Shown here piece by piece: positions 25,184-33,954 of a DNA stretch of 49,892 nucleotides; position 1 is the first letter of the stretch; the number at the start of each line of letters is the position of its first letter. Source of the DNA: an uncultured Blautia sp. (lineage in GTDB: Bacteria > Bacillota > Clostridia > Lachnospirales > Lachnospiraceae); contig NZ_CAKRXI010000023.1 of assembly GCF_934424005.1 (NCBI RefSeq), positions 1 to 49,892 on the forward strand, in the 5' to 3' direction. The translations under genes and the position numbers were made by a program. A model generated the notes under the pieces. The model saw only the letters and a list, made by a program, of their open reading frames with translations, had not been told where the DNA came from and did no database searches.

Positions 25184-25834
25184 TTAACCTTTCTTTGTTT
25201 TTCCAAGGAAAACTTTGTTTTCTGTTCCATTTGCAAGGCGGACAATATTTGCCCTGTGTCTCCAGAAAGCCAGCACTGTCAGAAATCCCATTACTATGTA
25301 CATTTCTGTCGTATGACTCCTGTCCATGCCATAGCCTCCCATCTCTCCACGCACGATCATTGCGATCAGTGCCACCAGATAACAGCTCAGAGAACATAAA
25401 GAAACATAATGTGTACCAAAGAATAATACAAAAAATACGATTGCACAGAGAACAAACAGTCTCCAGTCAAACGCAAGCAGAAATCCCACCGATGCGGCAA
25501 TCCCCTTACCACCGCGAAAGCCTAATGTCACTGGAAAATTATGTCCCAGCACACATCCTGCCGCAGCATAAAGTGCAAGCAACGGCAGAACATCTGCACT
25601 TTTTTCTTTAAAAATGAGGCGTACAACAAGAATTGCAAACACACATTTCAGGCAGTCTCCCAAAAGAGTCATTGCCCCTGCTTTCTTACCAAATGTGCGC
25701 AGCGCATTCGTTGTGCCCGCATTTCCGCTTCCATGCTCACGGATATCTGTTTTGTGCAATTTTCCAATAATGTACGAAGTCTGAAACAGGCCAAAAACAT
25801 ACCCTATCAGAATACAGATCAAACGTTCCAACAT
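25184..25834 (-). CDS. plsY: Glycerol-3-phosphate acyltransferase PlsY
   Basis: A 216-residue integral membrane enzyme that acylates glycerol 3-phosphate with acyl-phosphate, the first step of phospholipid synthesis. It has about five membrane segments. Signatures are SYIIGKLHKTDIREHGSGNA with GTTNALR near 27-50, and GHNFPVTLGFRGGKGIAAS near 100-118. It starts five bases after the der stop, within the end of that gene's ribosome-binding region, so coupling is likely. It lies beside gpsA. Confidence 0.95.
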   Translation of the reverse strand: MLERLICILIGYVFGLFQTSYIIGKLHKTDIREHGSGNAGTTNALRTFGKKAGAMTLLGDCLKCVFAILVVRLIFKEKSADVLPLLALYAAAGCVLGHNFPVTLGFRGGKGIAASVGFLLAFDWRLFVLCAIVFFVLFFGTHYVSLCSLSCYLVALIAMIVRGEMGGYGMDRSHTTEMYIVMGFLTVLAFWRHRANIVRLANGTENKVFLGKTKKG

Positions 25835-25839
25835 TTCAC

Positions 25840-27165
25840 TCAGCTCTTTTCCCCGCGTTCACGGATAATAAATTTCAGAGAAGTTCCGCGGAATCCAAAC
25901 GCATCGCGAACTTTATTCTCAATATATCTTGTATATGAAAAATGCATCAGTTCTTTGTCATTTACAAAGATCACAAATGTAGGCGGCTTAACCCCTACCT
26001 GAGTCATATAGAAAATCTTGAGACGTTTTCCTCTGTCTGACGGCGGCTGCTGCATGGCAACTGCTTCAGAAAGGATCTCGTTCAGTACACCTGTCTGCAC
26101 ACGAAGTGTCTGATTCTCAATAACTGCATCAATCGTCTCGAACAGTTTCGGAAGTCTCTGTCCTGATTTCGCAGAGATAAATACCAGTTCTGCATACGGC
26201 ATGTATGCCAGGACCTCACGGATACGATTCGTATGTTTGTAGATCGTCTTATCATCCTTCTCGACCGCATCCCATTTATTGACAGCAATGATCACACCTT
26301 TGCCTCTTTCATGGGCAATACCTGCGATCTTGGCATCCTGTTCCGTTACTCCTTCTGTTGCATCGATCACAACGACCACCACATCTGCACGTTCAACAGC
26401 TGTTACGGTACGGATCACACTGTATCGTTCAATCTCTTCTTTGATCTTGCCTTTGCGGCGAAGACCTGCTGTATCAATAAAGGTGTACTCTCTGCCTTTC
26501 CATGTAACTTTTGCATCGATGGCATCTCGTGTAGTTCCAGCAATGTCAGAAACGATCACTCTGTCTTCGCCCAGAAGTTTGTTGATCAGAGAAGATTTAC
26601 CTACGTTTGGTTTACCAACCACTGCAACTTTCGGAATATCGTCATCTTCATCTGTATCCAGATCTTCCGGAAACTCCTTAACGATCTCATCCAGCATATC
26701 ACCGATACCGGTACGGTTGGCCGCAGAAATTGCTATCGGCTCTCCGATTCCAAGATTATAAAATTCATAGACATCCATCATATACTTCTGGACGCTGTCT
26801 ACCTTATTTACGACCAGTACGACCGGTTTATGGCTCCTGCGGAGCATATCCGCTACTTTTGCATCGGAATCAACAAGACCCTGCTGCACATCTGTGATAA
26901 ACACAATGACATCTGCGGTATCGATCGCGATCTGTGCCTGTTCTCTCATCTGCGATAAAATAATATCTCCGCTGTCTGGCTCAATACCACCTGTATCGAT
27001 CAGTGTGAAAGACTTGTCCAGCCATGTCACATCTGCATAGATTCGGTCGCGGGTAACACCCGGTGTATCTTTTACGATTGATATCATCTCACCTGCCAGT
27101 GCATTAAATAAAGTGGATTTGCCGACATTAGGCCTTCCCACTATTGCTACTACTGGTTTGCTCAT
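25840..27165 (-). CDS. der: Ribosome biogenesis GTPase Der (EngA)
   Basis: A 441-residue protein with two tandem GTPase domains and a C-terminal KH-like domain, acting in 50S subunit assembly. Domain 1 has [14 protein letters not shown] at residue 10 and LIDTGGIE; domain 2 has [27 protein letters not shown] and NKWD. The KH-like end includes [19 protein letters not shown]. The length is typical. AAGGAG lies eight bases before the ATG, and its first 38 bases overlap the end of the DUF512 gene. Confidence 0.97.
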   Translation of the reverse strand: MSKPVVAIVGRPNVGKSTLFNALAGEMISIVKDTPGVTRDRIYADVTWLDKSFTLIDTGGIEPDSGDIILSQMREQAQIAIDTADVIVFITDVQQGLVDSDAKVADMLRRSHKPVVLVVNKVDSVQKYMMDVYEFYNLGIGEPIAISAANRTGIGDMLDEIVKEFPEDLDTDEDDDIPKVAVVGKPNVGKSSLINKLLGEDRVIVSDIAGTTRDAIDAKVTWKGREYTFIDTAGLRRKGKIKEEIERYSVIRTVTAVERADVVVVVIDATEGVTEQDAKIAGIAHERGKGVIIAVNKWDAVEKDDKTIYKHTNRIREVLAYMPYAELVFISAKSGQRLPKLFETIDAVIENQTLRVQTGVLNEILSEAVAMQQPPSDRGKRLKIFYMTQVGVKPPTFVIFVNDKELMHFSYTRYIENKVRDAFGFRGTSLKFIIRERGEKS

Positions 27166-28510
27166 ACATTTGTCTCCTTATCTGCTTTTTATGTTCAGGC
27201 GGATCCAGTACAGCTGAAACAAGATCAGTTCCTGCCGGATCCACAACTATGATTTCTTTTCCAAGTTTCTCGGAAAGTTCTGTTACTGTGATGTCATCCA
27301 GAAATACATCTTCTCCGCTTCGCAGCATATTGCAGGGTATCAGAAGCCTGTCGCCCAGATCCTGCCCCGAAAGCTGTTCCAGAAGATCCTGTCCTGTGAT
27401 CAGCCCGGAAACGGTGATCTTTTCTCCGAAGAAATTATTCGTGATCGCAATAACTCTGGATGTGACGCAAGGATATTTCTCCTGGATCGTCTTCAGACAT
27501 TTTTCTATATAGGGTGCCGCAAGCCGCCCCGTAGCGACCGTAACCGTAAGCTTTCGGTCGTCGCCTGTGCGCTCATTTACTGCCTCGCGCACTTCTGTAT
27601 CAAGAAGTCTGAGCATTCCCACACCATTTTCAAGCTGCAGATAACCATCATAGCATTCTTCCTTCGGGAGTTCCTCCCCCGCCAGAATATACCATTCGTC
27701 AGAGGCATGGATAAAGTGGATACCATGTCTCTCATACATGATCTTCTGCCAGCGATGGATCTGCTCCAGGACTTTTCTTGCATCTTCTTTTGTAAACGAT
27801 TCCAGCGGATAAAGTCCCTCACGGAATTTCGTAAGCCCGACCGGCACAACTGACACGCTCTGAAGGACCGGTGCATATTCAGACATTTTCTGAAGGCTGT
27901 ATTCCAGTTCTTCTCCGTCATTCACACCTTTGCACAAAACGATCTGCCCGTTCATGGTAATTCCCGCTTCATAAAGCTGATCTACTTTTTTCAGTGCATC
28001 TCCCGCAAAACGATTATGCAGCATTTTGCAGCGAAGCTTCGGATTCATTGCCTGAAAAGACACATTGATGGGCGAAAGGTGATATTTGATCACACGTTCA
28101 ATATCTTCCTGGCTCATATTGGTCAGTGTAACATAATTTCCCTGCAGGAAAGAAAGTCTGGAATCATCATCCTTGAAATACAGCGTTTCTCTCATGCCTG
28201 GCGGCATCTGATCGATAAAACAGAACATACAGTGATTGCTGCAGGAACGGTAATCATCCATCAGACCATTCTCGAATTCGATTCCAAGATCTTCATCGTA
28301 GTCTTTCTCGACTTCAAGTTCCCAGAGCTCACCATTGGCTTTTTCTATCAGAAGTTCTATATATTCATCATTCATGAGATAACGATAATCAAAGACGTCC
28401 TCCACCGGCTGGTGGTTGATCTCTGCCAGTATATCTCCCGGTTCCAGTTCCAGTTCCTCACCGATGCTTCCCGGAAGGACCCTGGAAATCACATGTTTCT
28501 TTTTCTTCAT
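27128..28510 (-). CDS. DUF512 radical SAM protein with PDZ-like domain
   Basis: A 460-residue protein. The N-terminal PDZ-like domain (about 1-60: [20 protein letters not shown]) precedes a radical SAM core with the cluster motif [14 protein letters not shown] and [12 protein letters not shown]. The C-terminal DUF512 part includes [20 protein letters not shown] and [12 protein letters not shown]. The family is widespread in Clostridia, and its reaction is not established to my knowledge. I chose ATG at 28510 ([12 protein letters not shown]) because GAAAGGA lies just upstream; a reading from 28534 would add eight residues. It overlaps der by 38 bases. Its promoter is divergent from that of prs. 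Confidence 0.88.
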   Translation of the reverse strand: MKKKKHVISRVLPGSIGEELELEPGDILAEINHQPVEDVFDYRYLMNDEYIELLIEKANGELWELEVEKDYDEDLGIEFENGLMDDYRSCSNHCMFCFIDQMPPGMRETLYFKDDDSRLSFLQGNYVTLTNMSQEDIERVIKYHLSPINVSFQAMNPKLRCKMLHNRFAGDALKKVDQLYEAGITMNGQIVLCKGVNDGEELEYSLQKMSEYAPVLQSVSVVPVGLTKFREGLYPLESFTKEDARKVLEQIHRWQKIMYERHGIHFIHASDEWYILAGEELPKEECYDGYLQLENGVGMLRLLDTEVREAVNERTGDDRKLTVTVATGRLAAPYIEKCLKTIQEKYPCVTSRVIAITNNFFGEKITVSGLITGQDLLEQLSGQDLGDRLLIPCNMLRSGEDVFLDDITVTELSEKLGKEIIVVDPAGTDLVSAVLDPPEHKKQIRRQMYEQTSSSNSGKA

Positions 28511-28578
28511 ACAATTCCTTTCTAACCTTACCATATCTGTGTTTGCACCAAAGAGCGCAAATTACCCCAGATAACATT

Positions 28579-28607
28579 ACTATAACAATTCTGTAGTGAA
28601 AAATCAA
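28579..28607 (-). promoter_or_regulatory. Promoter of the DUF512 gene and der
   Basis: TTGATT (28602-28607) and TATAGT (28579-28584) are 17 bases apart on the minus strand. The -35 box is eight bases from the divergent prs -35 box. Confidence 0.7.
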
Positions 28608-28615
28608 TAAATTCC

Positions 28616-28644
28616 TTGACGGGATTTAGGGCAAATGTTATAAA
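28616..28644 (+). promoter_or_regulatory. Promoter of prs
   Basis: TTGACG (28616-28621) and TATAAA (28639-28644) are 17 bases apart. The prs start codon is 44 bases downstream of the -10 box. Confidence 0.78.
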
Positions 28645-28687
28645 TGTATTAGGACTCAGTTTGAAAACTATACCTAGGAGGAATATT

Positions 28688-29860
28688 ATGCCAAATATAG
28701 AGTTACTTGAAAAATCAACTCCTGTTGCGCCTGTTCGTATTGCAGCACTTGCAGGATGTCAGGATATCGCCAATGAGGTTGACAAGAAACTTGTAAAATT
28801 CCGTAAAGAACTTGTTGCCAAAAAGAAACCAAGCCAGATTCCACAGGGTTACAGCCTTCCGTCCTTTTTGGTTGATTCCGAGATCATCCGTTTTGGTACC
28901 GGTGAGGGAAAAGGTCACATCAAAGAATCTGTTCGTGGTGCCGATCTTTTCATTATGGTAGATATCACCAATTACAGCCTTACCTACAAAGTATGCGGAC
29001 ACGAGAACCACATGTCCCCGGATAATCATTTTCAGGATCTGAAACGTATTATCTCTGCCGCAACAGGCAAAGCACATCGAATCAATGTTATCATGCCGTT
29101 CCTGTATGAAGGTCGTCAGCATCGTCGTACCAAACGTGAATCCATGGACTGTGCACTGATGCTTCAGGAATTAAGAGATATGGGTGTTTCCAACTTCATC
29201 ACTTTTGATGCACATGACCCACGTGTTCAGAACGCAATTCCTCTGAATGGTTTTGACAACTTCTTCCCGACCTATCAGTTCCTGAAAGCTCTGGTAAAAG
29301 AAGTCAAAGATTTCAAGCTGGACAATGACCATCTGATGATCATCAGCCCGGACGAAGGTGCTATGTCAAGAGCCGTATACTTCTCCAATATTCTTGGCGT
29401 AGATATGGGTATGTTCTACAAACGCCGCGATTACTCCACTGTTGTCAACGGCAAGAACCCGATCGTCGCTCACGAATTCCTCGGTGATTCCGTAGAAGGC
29501 AAAGATGTTGTTATCATTGACGACATGATTGCATCCGGAGAAAGTATGCTGGATGTTGCCAAACAGATCAAGGAACGAAAAGCCAAACGAGTATTTATCT
29601 GTACTACTTATGGTCTTTTCACAGAAGGACTTGCCAAATTTGATGAATATTATGAGAAGGGTTGGATTGACAGAGTCATCACCACAAACCTGAACTACCG
29701 TCTTCCGGAGCTTCTCACAAAAGAATATTATATTGAAGCAAACATGAGCAAATATCTTGCAAGCATCATCGATATCATCAATCATGATGTTTCAGTAGAA
29801 AAAGTTCGTTCCAACAACGAAAAGATCATGGAACTGATGGAAAAAGTCAATAAACGATAA
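28688..29860 (+). CDS. prs: Ribose-phosphate pyrophosphokinase
   Basis: A 390-residue cytosolic enzyme that makes PRPP from ribose 5-phosphate and ATP for nucleotides, His and Trp. The N-terminal domain has FLYEGRQHRRTKRES and ITFDAHDPRVQNA; the C-terminal domain has SPDEGAMSRA and the PRPP loop VVIIDDMIASGESM. It is about 70 residues longer than classic 315-residue enzymes, mostly through an N-terminal extension and an insertion with VCGHENHMSPDNHF, as in a clostridial subgroup. The start is ATG at 28688 with AGGAGG upstream; the in-frame codon at 28616 lies in the promoter. It is a single plus-strand unit. Confidence 0.94.
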   Translation: MPNIELLEKSTPVAPVRIAALAGCQDIANEVDKKLVKFRKELVAKKKPSQIPQGYSLPSFLVDSEIIRFGTGEGKGHIKESVRGADLFIMVDITNYSLTYKVCGHENHMSPDNHFQDLKRIISAATGKAHRINVIMPFLYEGRQHRRTKRESMDCALMLQELRDMGVSNFITFDAHDPRVQNAIPLNGFDNFFPTYQFLKALVKEVKDFKLDNDHLMIISPDEGAMSRAVYFSNILGVDMGMFYKRRDYSTVVNGKNPIVAHEFLGDSVEGKDVVIIDDMIASGESMLDVAKQIKERKAKRVFICTTYGLFTEGLAKFDEYYEKGWIDRVITTNLNYRLPELLTKEYYIEANMSKYLASIIDIINHDVSVEKVRSNNEKIMELMEKVNKR

Positions 29861-29863
29861 ACC

Positions 29864-29900
29864 AAAACGGGAGCTTCCTTTCACAGGAGCTCCCGCTTTT
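29864..29900. terminator. Bidirectional terminator after prs
   Basis: AAAACGGGAGCT pairs with AGCTCCCGCTTTT. It lies between two convergent genes. Confidence 0.88.
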
Positions 29901-29925
29901 ATTCTAATATATTTTATATATATTA

Positions 29926-30780
29926 TTATCTGCGTATTCCAAGAAATGCTCCCAGATTTCCTCTCTTTCCATGCGATGCACGATGTGAAAAAAGGAACTC
30001 CGGGTTACAGCAGGTGCAGATTCCCGGCATGGAAATATGCTCTTCCTTTACTCCCGCCTCTAACATAATAATCCGGTTTGCTTCCCAGAGATTCAGCTGG
30101 TACTTGCCATTCTCTTTTTTGTAAAATAATAAATCCCAGTACTTTTTTTCAAATGACTTCTGAAACTCAAAAATCACATCTTCACTCACTTCATAACAAT
30201 TCTGACAGATAGAAGGCCCGATCGCGCTGTAAATATCTTTTGGATCTGTTCCGTATTCCTCATTCATTTTCTCGACCGTTACTTTTCCGATCTTCGCTGC
30301 AGTTCCTCTCCACCCTGAATGCGACAGTCCGATTGCATGATGTACCGGATCCACAAAATACAGTGGTACGCAGTCCGCATAAAATGTTGCCAGTACAAGT
30401 CCGGGAACATTTGTAATCATTCCGTCTACATCCGTATACGGCCTTGGCTTCGTAATGCCGTTTCCTTTGTCTTCTTCTGTTATTACGCGAACATTCGCGG
30501 TATGGGTCTGGTCAGAAGTCACGACATCTTCTGCCGAAAATCCCACTGCTGCTGCAAGCCTGCGATAATTTTCATGAACAGCCACATCCTCATCCCCTCT
30601 CGTAAAACTAAGGTTCATCGAAGAATAGATTCCCTGACTTACTCCACCAAGTCTGGTGCTGAATGCATGTACGATATCCGGGAACTGTTCAAATGCCGGA
30701 TAGCTCAGCCAGGTAACCCCTTTATTTTCTTTTATCCTCATATGAGGTTTTCCTTCCTCATGCCATCTGATTTCTGTCAT
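29926..30780 (-). CDS. pgeF: Laccase-domain protein (YfiH/PgeF family)
   Basis: A 284-residue cytosolic protein of the multicopper-oxidase-like YfiH family, some of which act as purine nucleoside phosphorylases or peptidoglycan editing factors. Metal-binding positions are DQTHTANV, TFYADCVPLYF and LSHSGWRGTAAKIG; GPSICQNCYEV and PGICTCCNPE follow. I chose ATG at 30780 (MTEIRWHEEG) because AAAGGAG is six bases upstream. An ATG at 30798, directly after the yraN-family stop, would add six residues. It is the last gene of the rbgA-rnhB group. Confidence 0.88.
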   Translation of the reverse strand: MTEIRWHEEGKPHMRIKENKGVTWLSYPAFEQFPDIVHAFSTRLGGVSQGIYSSMNLSFTRGDEDVAVHENYRRLAAAVGFSAEDVVTSDQTHTANVRVITEEDKGNGITKPRPYTDVDGMITNVPGLVLATFYADCVPLYFVDPVHHAIGLSHSGWRGTAAKIGKVTVEKMNEEYGTDPKDIYSAIGPSICQNCYEVSEDVIFEFQKSFEKKYWDLLFYKKENGKYQLNLWEANRIIMLEAGVKEEHISMPGICTCCNPEFLFSHRASHGKRGNLGAFLGIRR

Positions 30781-30798
30781 CTTCTGCTCCTTTATCAT

Positions 30799-31149
30799 TC
30801 ATCCACAATAGTCAAATGCATTTTTGATCCATTGAATCTGTTCACCGTCAATCGCAACTACATCAAAGCGACACGGTGGTTCTCCATAACCATATCGCAG
30901 CAAAAAGAACTGTGCAGCCTGGCTGATACGCTTCTGTTTGCGGTAATCTACTGCCGCAGATGCATATCCGCTTTCTTTATTGCTTCGATACTTCACTTCT
31001 ACAAATACCAGATATTTCCCGTCTCGAACGATCAGGTCAATTTCTCCGCTTTTGCAGCGAAAATTCTTTGTTACAATAAAAAGGCCCTGTTTTTTCAGAA
31101 AGGCAGCCGCCTCTTCTTCATGGCAGCTGCCTATTTTACGTTTATTAAT
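30799..31149 (-). CDS. YraN-family (UPF0102) nuclease-like protein, non-canonical start
   Basis: A continuous reading frame of about 116 residues matches the UPF0102/YraN family: NKRKIGSCHEEEAAAFL, KNFRCKSGEIDLIV, then FVEVKYRSNKESG, with the Asp and Glu-x-Lys of a restriction-endonuclease-like site. No ATG, GTG or TTG lies at the expected N-terminus. The codon at the usual Met position is ATT (31149), a CTG is two codons upstream, and an in-frame stop lies at about 31182. The first normal start is GTG at 30996, which would delete the catalytic core. Either a rare start is used or the gene is broken. It lies 51 bases after rnhB. Confidence 0.7.
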   Translation of the reverse strand: MNKRKIGSCHEEEAAAFLKKQGLFIVTKNFRCKSGEIDLIVRDGKYLVFVEVKYRSNKESGYASAAVDYRKQKRISQAAQFFLLRYGYGEPPCRFDVVAIDGEQIQWIKNAFDYCG

Positions 31150-31200
31150 GCTCAGATCTGTTCTCTCATTTCTTATTTATGTGTAGGCATCTTATGTAAT

Positions 31201-31956
31201 TTATACAAAATGTGTAATAAAGCTTGCTCTGTGGATCGGTGTTGGTCCGTATTTCTGAAGAGCCGCAATATGTTCCGCCGAACCATAGCCTTTATTAGAT
31301 GCAAAACCATATTCCGGCATAGTTTTGTCATATTCCACCATCAAGCGGTCTCTCGTAACCTTTGCTACAATACTTGCGGCCGCAATAGATGCGCTTTTGG
31401 CATCTCCTTTAATGATCGGCACCTGCGGAATTTCAATTCCCGGAATCGTAACCGCATCATTCAGAAGAAGCTGCGGCATGACCGCAAGTTTACTTATTGC
31501 CTGTCGCATTGCCTCATAGGTTGCCTGCAGAATGTTGATTTCATCAATTCTTGCCGGACTTGCCATTCCCAGTCCTACTGCAACTGCTTCTTGCATGATC
31601 ACATCATACAGTTCTTCTCTTTTATGCGCGGTCAGTTTCTTGGAATCATTCAGATACAGAATATGGTGATCTTTCGGAAGAATCACGGCGCAGGCTACCA
31701 CCGGCCCTGCAAGCGGACCTCTTCCCACTTCATCAATTCCGCAGAGATATCCAAGATGCTCATATTTATGTTCAAACTGCATCATCTGTTCCATACGAAG
31801 CTTTTCTTTTTCCAGTGCATCCAGTTTTTTTCGATATTGCTGTACCAGTTTCTGCACACCGCTCCGAGGATCTGTTTCATACGTCTGACAGATAGCATTC
31901 CAGTCCGCTTCCTGCGCTGCAGAAAACTCTTCCTTTATCTCACCGATCGTTTTCAT
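31201..31956 (-). CDS. rnhB: Ribonuclease HII
   Basis: A 251-residue enzyme that cuts RNA in RNA-DNA hybrids at misincorporated ribonucleotides. Catalytic Asp-Glu are in GIDEVGRGPLAGPVVA near residue 75, with LNDSKKLTAHKREEL, LLNDAVTIPG and IKGDAKSASIAAASIVAKVTRD following. A helical N-terminal extension of about 70 residues precedes the core, common in Firmicutes. Its start overlaps the rbgA stop by four bases (ATGA), indicating translational coupling. Confidence 0.96.
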   Translation of the reverse strand: MKTIGEIKEEFSAAQEADWNAICQTYETDPRSGVQKLVQQYRKKLDALEKEKLRMEQMMQFEHKYEHLGYLCGIDEVGRGPLAGPVVACAVILPKDHHILYLNDSKKLTAHKREELYDVIMQEAVAVGLGMASPARIDEINILQATYEAMRQAISKLAVMPQLLLNDAVTIPGIEIPQVPIIKGDAKSASIAAASIVAKVTRDRLMVEYDKTMPEYGFASNKGYGSAEHIAALQKYGPTPIHRASFITHFV

Positions 31957-32810
31957 TCACTTTTCTCCTGCTCTGCCCATTCCAGAGTCACACGTCCAAT
32001 CTTACCACCTCGGAAATCATCAAAAAGAAGTCCGGAGGCCTTTACATAATCCAGCTCTTCTCCCTTTTTGAGGCATCCACGTGCTCCGGCAATTTTCCCA
32101 AGGATTTCAACAGCCGTTCCTTCCTCCGAAATCCCATAACGTTTCTCAAGAAGCCCACTGTAATTTGTTCTCAGATGTTCAATCAGCCAAAGTGCAAGTT
32201 CTTCCATATTCAGGATATCATCTTTGATCGAGCCGACACAGGCCAGCCGGATCCCCACCTGCTGATCCTCAAATTTCGGCCAGAGAATTCCAGGTGTGTC
32301 CAGAAGCTCTACATTTTTATTCAGACGAATCCACTGTTTTCCCTTGGTCACACCAGGTCTGTTTCCGGTCTTTGCACATGCTTTTCCCGCAAATGTATTA
32401 ATAAACGTAGATTTTCCAACATTCGGGATTCCAGCCACCATTGCACGAATTGGACGGTTTTTAATTCCACGGCGGCGGTCACGTTCAATTTTTTCCTTAC
32501 AGGCCTCCTGTATAACATTCTGAATGGTCTTCATCCCGGATCCATTTCTGGAATCCACTTTTACAACATGAAAACCTTTCTTCTGAAAATATTCTTTCCA
32601 TGCTTCATTTTGTCTTTCATCTGCCAGATCTGCTTTGTTCAGAAGAATCAGCCTTGATTTATTCTGTCCAAGCTGGTCAATATCCGGATTTCTACTGGAA
32701 AGAGGCACTCTGGCATCTACCAGCTCTATAATCAGATCGATCAGTTTCAGATCTTCCTGCATTTGTCTTTTTGCCTTGGTCATATGACCAGGATACCACT
32801 GTACGTTCAT
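31953..32810 (-). CDS. rbgA: Ribosome biogenesis GTPase RbgA (YlqF)
   Basis: A 285-residue circularly permuted GTPase required for late 50S assembly. The G4 motif LLNKADLAD comes before G1 GIPNVGKSTFINTF, G2 region GVTKGKQWI and G3 LLDTPGILWP. The N-terminus VQWYPGHMTKAKRQMQ is diagnostic. The length is typical. The order signal peptidase, rbgA, rnhB, yraN is common in Firmicutes. It starts seven bases after the signal peptidase stop. Confidence 0.97.
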   Translation of the reverse strand: MNVQWYPGHMTKAKRQMQEDLKLIDLIIELVDARVPLSSRNPDIDQLGQNKSRLILLNKADLADERQNEAWKEYFQKKGFHVVKVDSRNGSGMKTIQNVIQEACKEKIERDRRRGIKNRPIRAMVAGIPNVGKSTFINTFAGKACAKTGNRPGVTKGKQWIRLNKNVELLDTPGILWPKFEDQQVGIRLACVGSIKDDILNMEELALWLIEHLRTNYSGLLEKRYGISEEGTAVEILGKIAGARGCLKKGEELDYVKASGLLFDDFRGGKIGRVTLEWAEQEKSE

Positions 32811-32817
32811 ATATTAC

Positions 32818-33411
32818 CTACCCTTTCGTAAATCCCAGTTTTTCAAACGGAGAACATGTGAACCAGATCTTACCTACAATATATCTTTTGCGGACCATAC
32901 CGATATCTGCATAACGACTGTCCTCACTGTTGTTTCTGTTATCTCCGAGAACAAAATATTCTCCAGATTCAAGCGTAACCGCAGTTGCTGCAAGGCCTGG
33001 ATTGGTTATCATTGGAAAATCTCTGCCTTCGTTATATACCTCTCCATTGATCAGGATTCTTCCTCCTGATATCTGTACTGTTTCTCCCGGCAGCCCTATC
33101 ACACGTCGGATATGAAGAGCCGCATCATCACTTGCACTTGTACGGAATACGATCATATCTCCCCTCTGTGGAGAAGAAAATTTATATACTGCTCTATTTA
33201 TAAAAAAACGGTCTCCGACAGAAATCGTCGGTTCCATGGAGCTTTCCTGCATCGTAACTGTCTGAAACATCATAATCGCAACAACAGCAGCAAACACCAG
33301 TGTTACTATGATCTGAAATACCCATCGCATGGAACTGCGGACTTTTTCATTTTCAAATTTTTCTTTTACTTCCTGTACTTTGGGATATTCTTTCCAGTTT
33401 TTTATTTCCAT
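32818..33411 (-). CDS. lepB: Signal peptidase I with Arg at the catalytic Lys position
   Basis: A 197-residue membrane-anchored peptidase. One transmembrane segment spans residues 31-50, the catalytic Ser58 is in QESSMEPTI, box C-like RGDMIVF follows, and box E is GDNRNNSEDSR. The normal box D is YxKRVIGLPGD, where Lys is the general base. Here it reads HIRRVIGLPGE, with CGA (Arg102) in place of Lys. If real, activity may be altered or absent. The start ATG at 33411 follows GGGAG by seven bases; a reading from 33444 would start inside the rplS terminator. It lies between rplS and rbgA. Confidence 0.85.
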   Translation of the reverse strand: MEIKNWKEYPKVQEVKEKFENEKVRSSMRWVFQIIVTLVFAAVVAIMMFQTVTMQESSMEPTISVGDRFFINRAVYKFSSPQRGDMIVFRTSASDDAALHIRRVIGLPGETVQISGGRILINGEVYNEGRDFPMITNPGLAATAVTLESGEYFVLGDNRNNSEDSRYADIGMVRKRYIVGKIWFTCSPFEKLGFTKG

Positions 33412-33430
33412 AATTATTCTCCCATAATGG

Positions 33431-33470
33431 AAAAAGAGGGACAATAGCTGTCGTTATTGTCCCTTCTTTT
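33431..33470 (-). terminator. Terminator after rplS
   Basis: GGGACAATA pairs with TATTGTCCC and is followed by TCTTTTT on the minus strand. Because the signal peptidase gene starts about 20 bases later without a clear promoter, it probably allows read-through. Confidence 0.85.
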
Positions 33471-33488
33471 GAAACCTTTGAAATTTTC

Positions 33489-33836
33489 TTATCTAACGCG
33501 TTCTTTAACTTTAGCAGCTTTACCAACGCGGTCTCTCAGGTAGTTCAGCTTAGCACGGCGAACTTTACCCTGACGGATAACTTCTACTTTAACAACGTGT
33601 GGGGAGTGAAGCGGCCATGTCTTCTCTACACCAACACCATTGGAGCTCTTTCTTACTGTGAAAGTTTCTCTGGTGCTTCCACCCTGTCTTTTAAGAACTG
33701 TTCCCTCGAAGATCTGAATTCTTTCGCGGTTTCCTTCTTTGATCAGTGCGTGTACTCTTACTGTGTCACCTACACGGAATTCCGGTACTTCTGCTTTTAA
33801 CTGAGCAGACTCGATGTTTTTAATGATGTCGTTCAT
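33489..33836 (-). CDS. rplS: 50S ribosomal protein L19
   Basis: A 115-residue ribosomal protein. It shows [52 protein letters not shown] and [20 protein letters not shown], the normal L19 sequence and length. It has its own promoter (33918-33946) and a possible autoregulatory leader, and a terminator follows. It precedes the signal peptidase and rbgA genes. Confidence 0.98.
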   Translation of the reverse strand: MNDIIKNIESAQLKAEVPEFRVGDTVRVHALIKEGNRERIQIFEGTVLKRQGGSTRETFTVRKSSNGVGVEKTWPLHSPHVVKVEVIRQGKVRRAKLNYLRDRVGKAAKVKERVR

Positions 33837-33844
33837 TTTATTTT

Positions 33845-33905
33845 CTCCTATTCTTATCTGGATGTTCTTAATACATTGAGCTGTAACAGAGGACCATCTT
33901 TTTTT
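33845..33905 (-). promoter_or_regulatory. Possible L19 leader
   Basis: The rplS 5' leader contains GATGGTCCTCTGTTACAGC and then TTAAGAACATC, which can pair GATG with CATC. This recalls the Firmicute L19 leader motif; identification is from memory and uncertain. Confidence 0.4.
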
Positions 33906-33917
33906 ACAACGGTATTG

Positions 33918-33946
33918 ATTATACTATACATTCCGTTCCATTGCAA
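33918..33946 (-). promoter_or_regulatory. Promoter of rplS
   Basis: TTGCAA (33941-33946) and a perfect TATAAT (33918-33923) are 17 bases apart on the minus strand, 82 bases before the rplS start. Confidence 0.8.
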
Positions 33947-33954
33947 GCAATTTT

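Noticed and set aside
28616..28687. Extended N-terminus of prs
   Set aside because: These codons lie on the -35 and -10 boxes of the prs promoter; the ATG at 28688 follows AGGAGG.
30319..32049. Plus-strand reading frame of 576 codons across four minus-strand genes
   Set aside because: It crosses the laccase-domain, yraN-family and rnhB genes, which have strong family motifs; no start signal.
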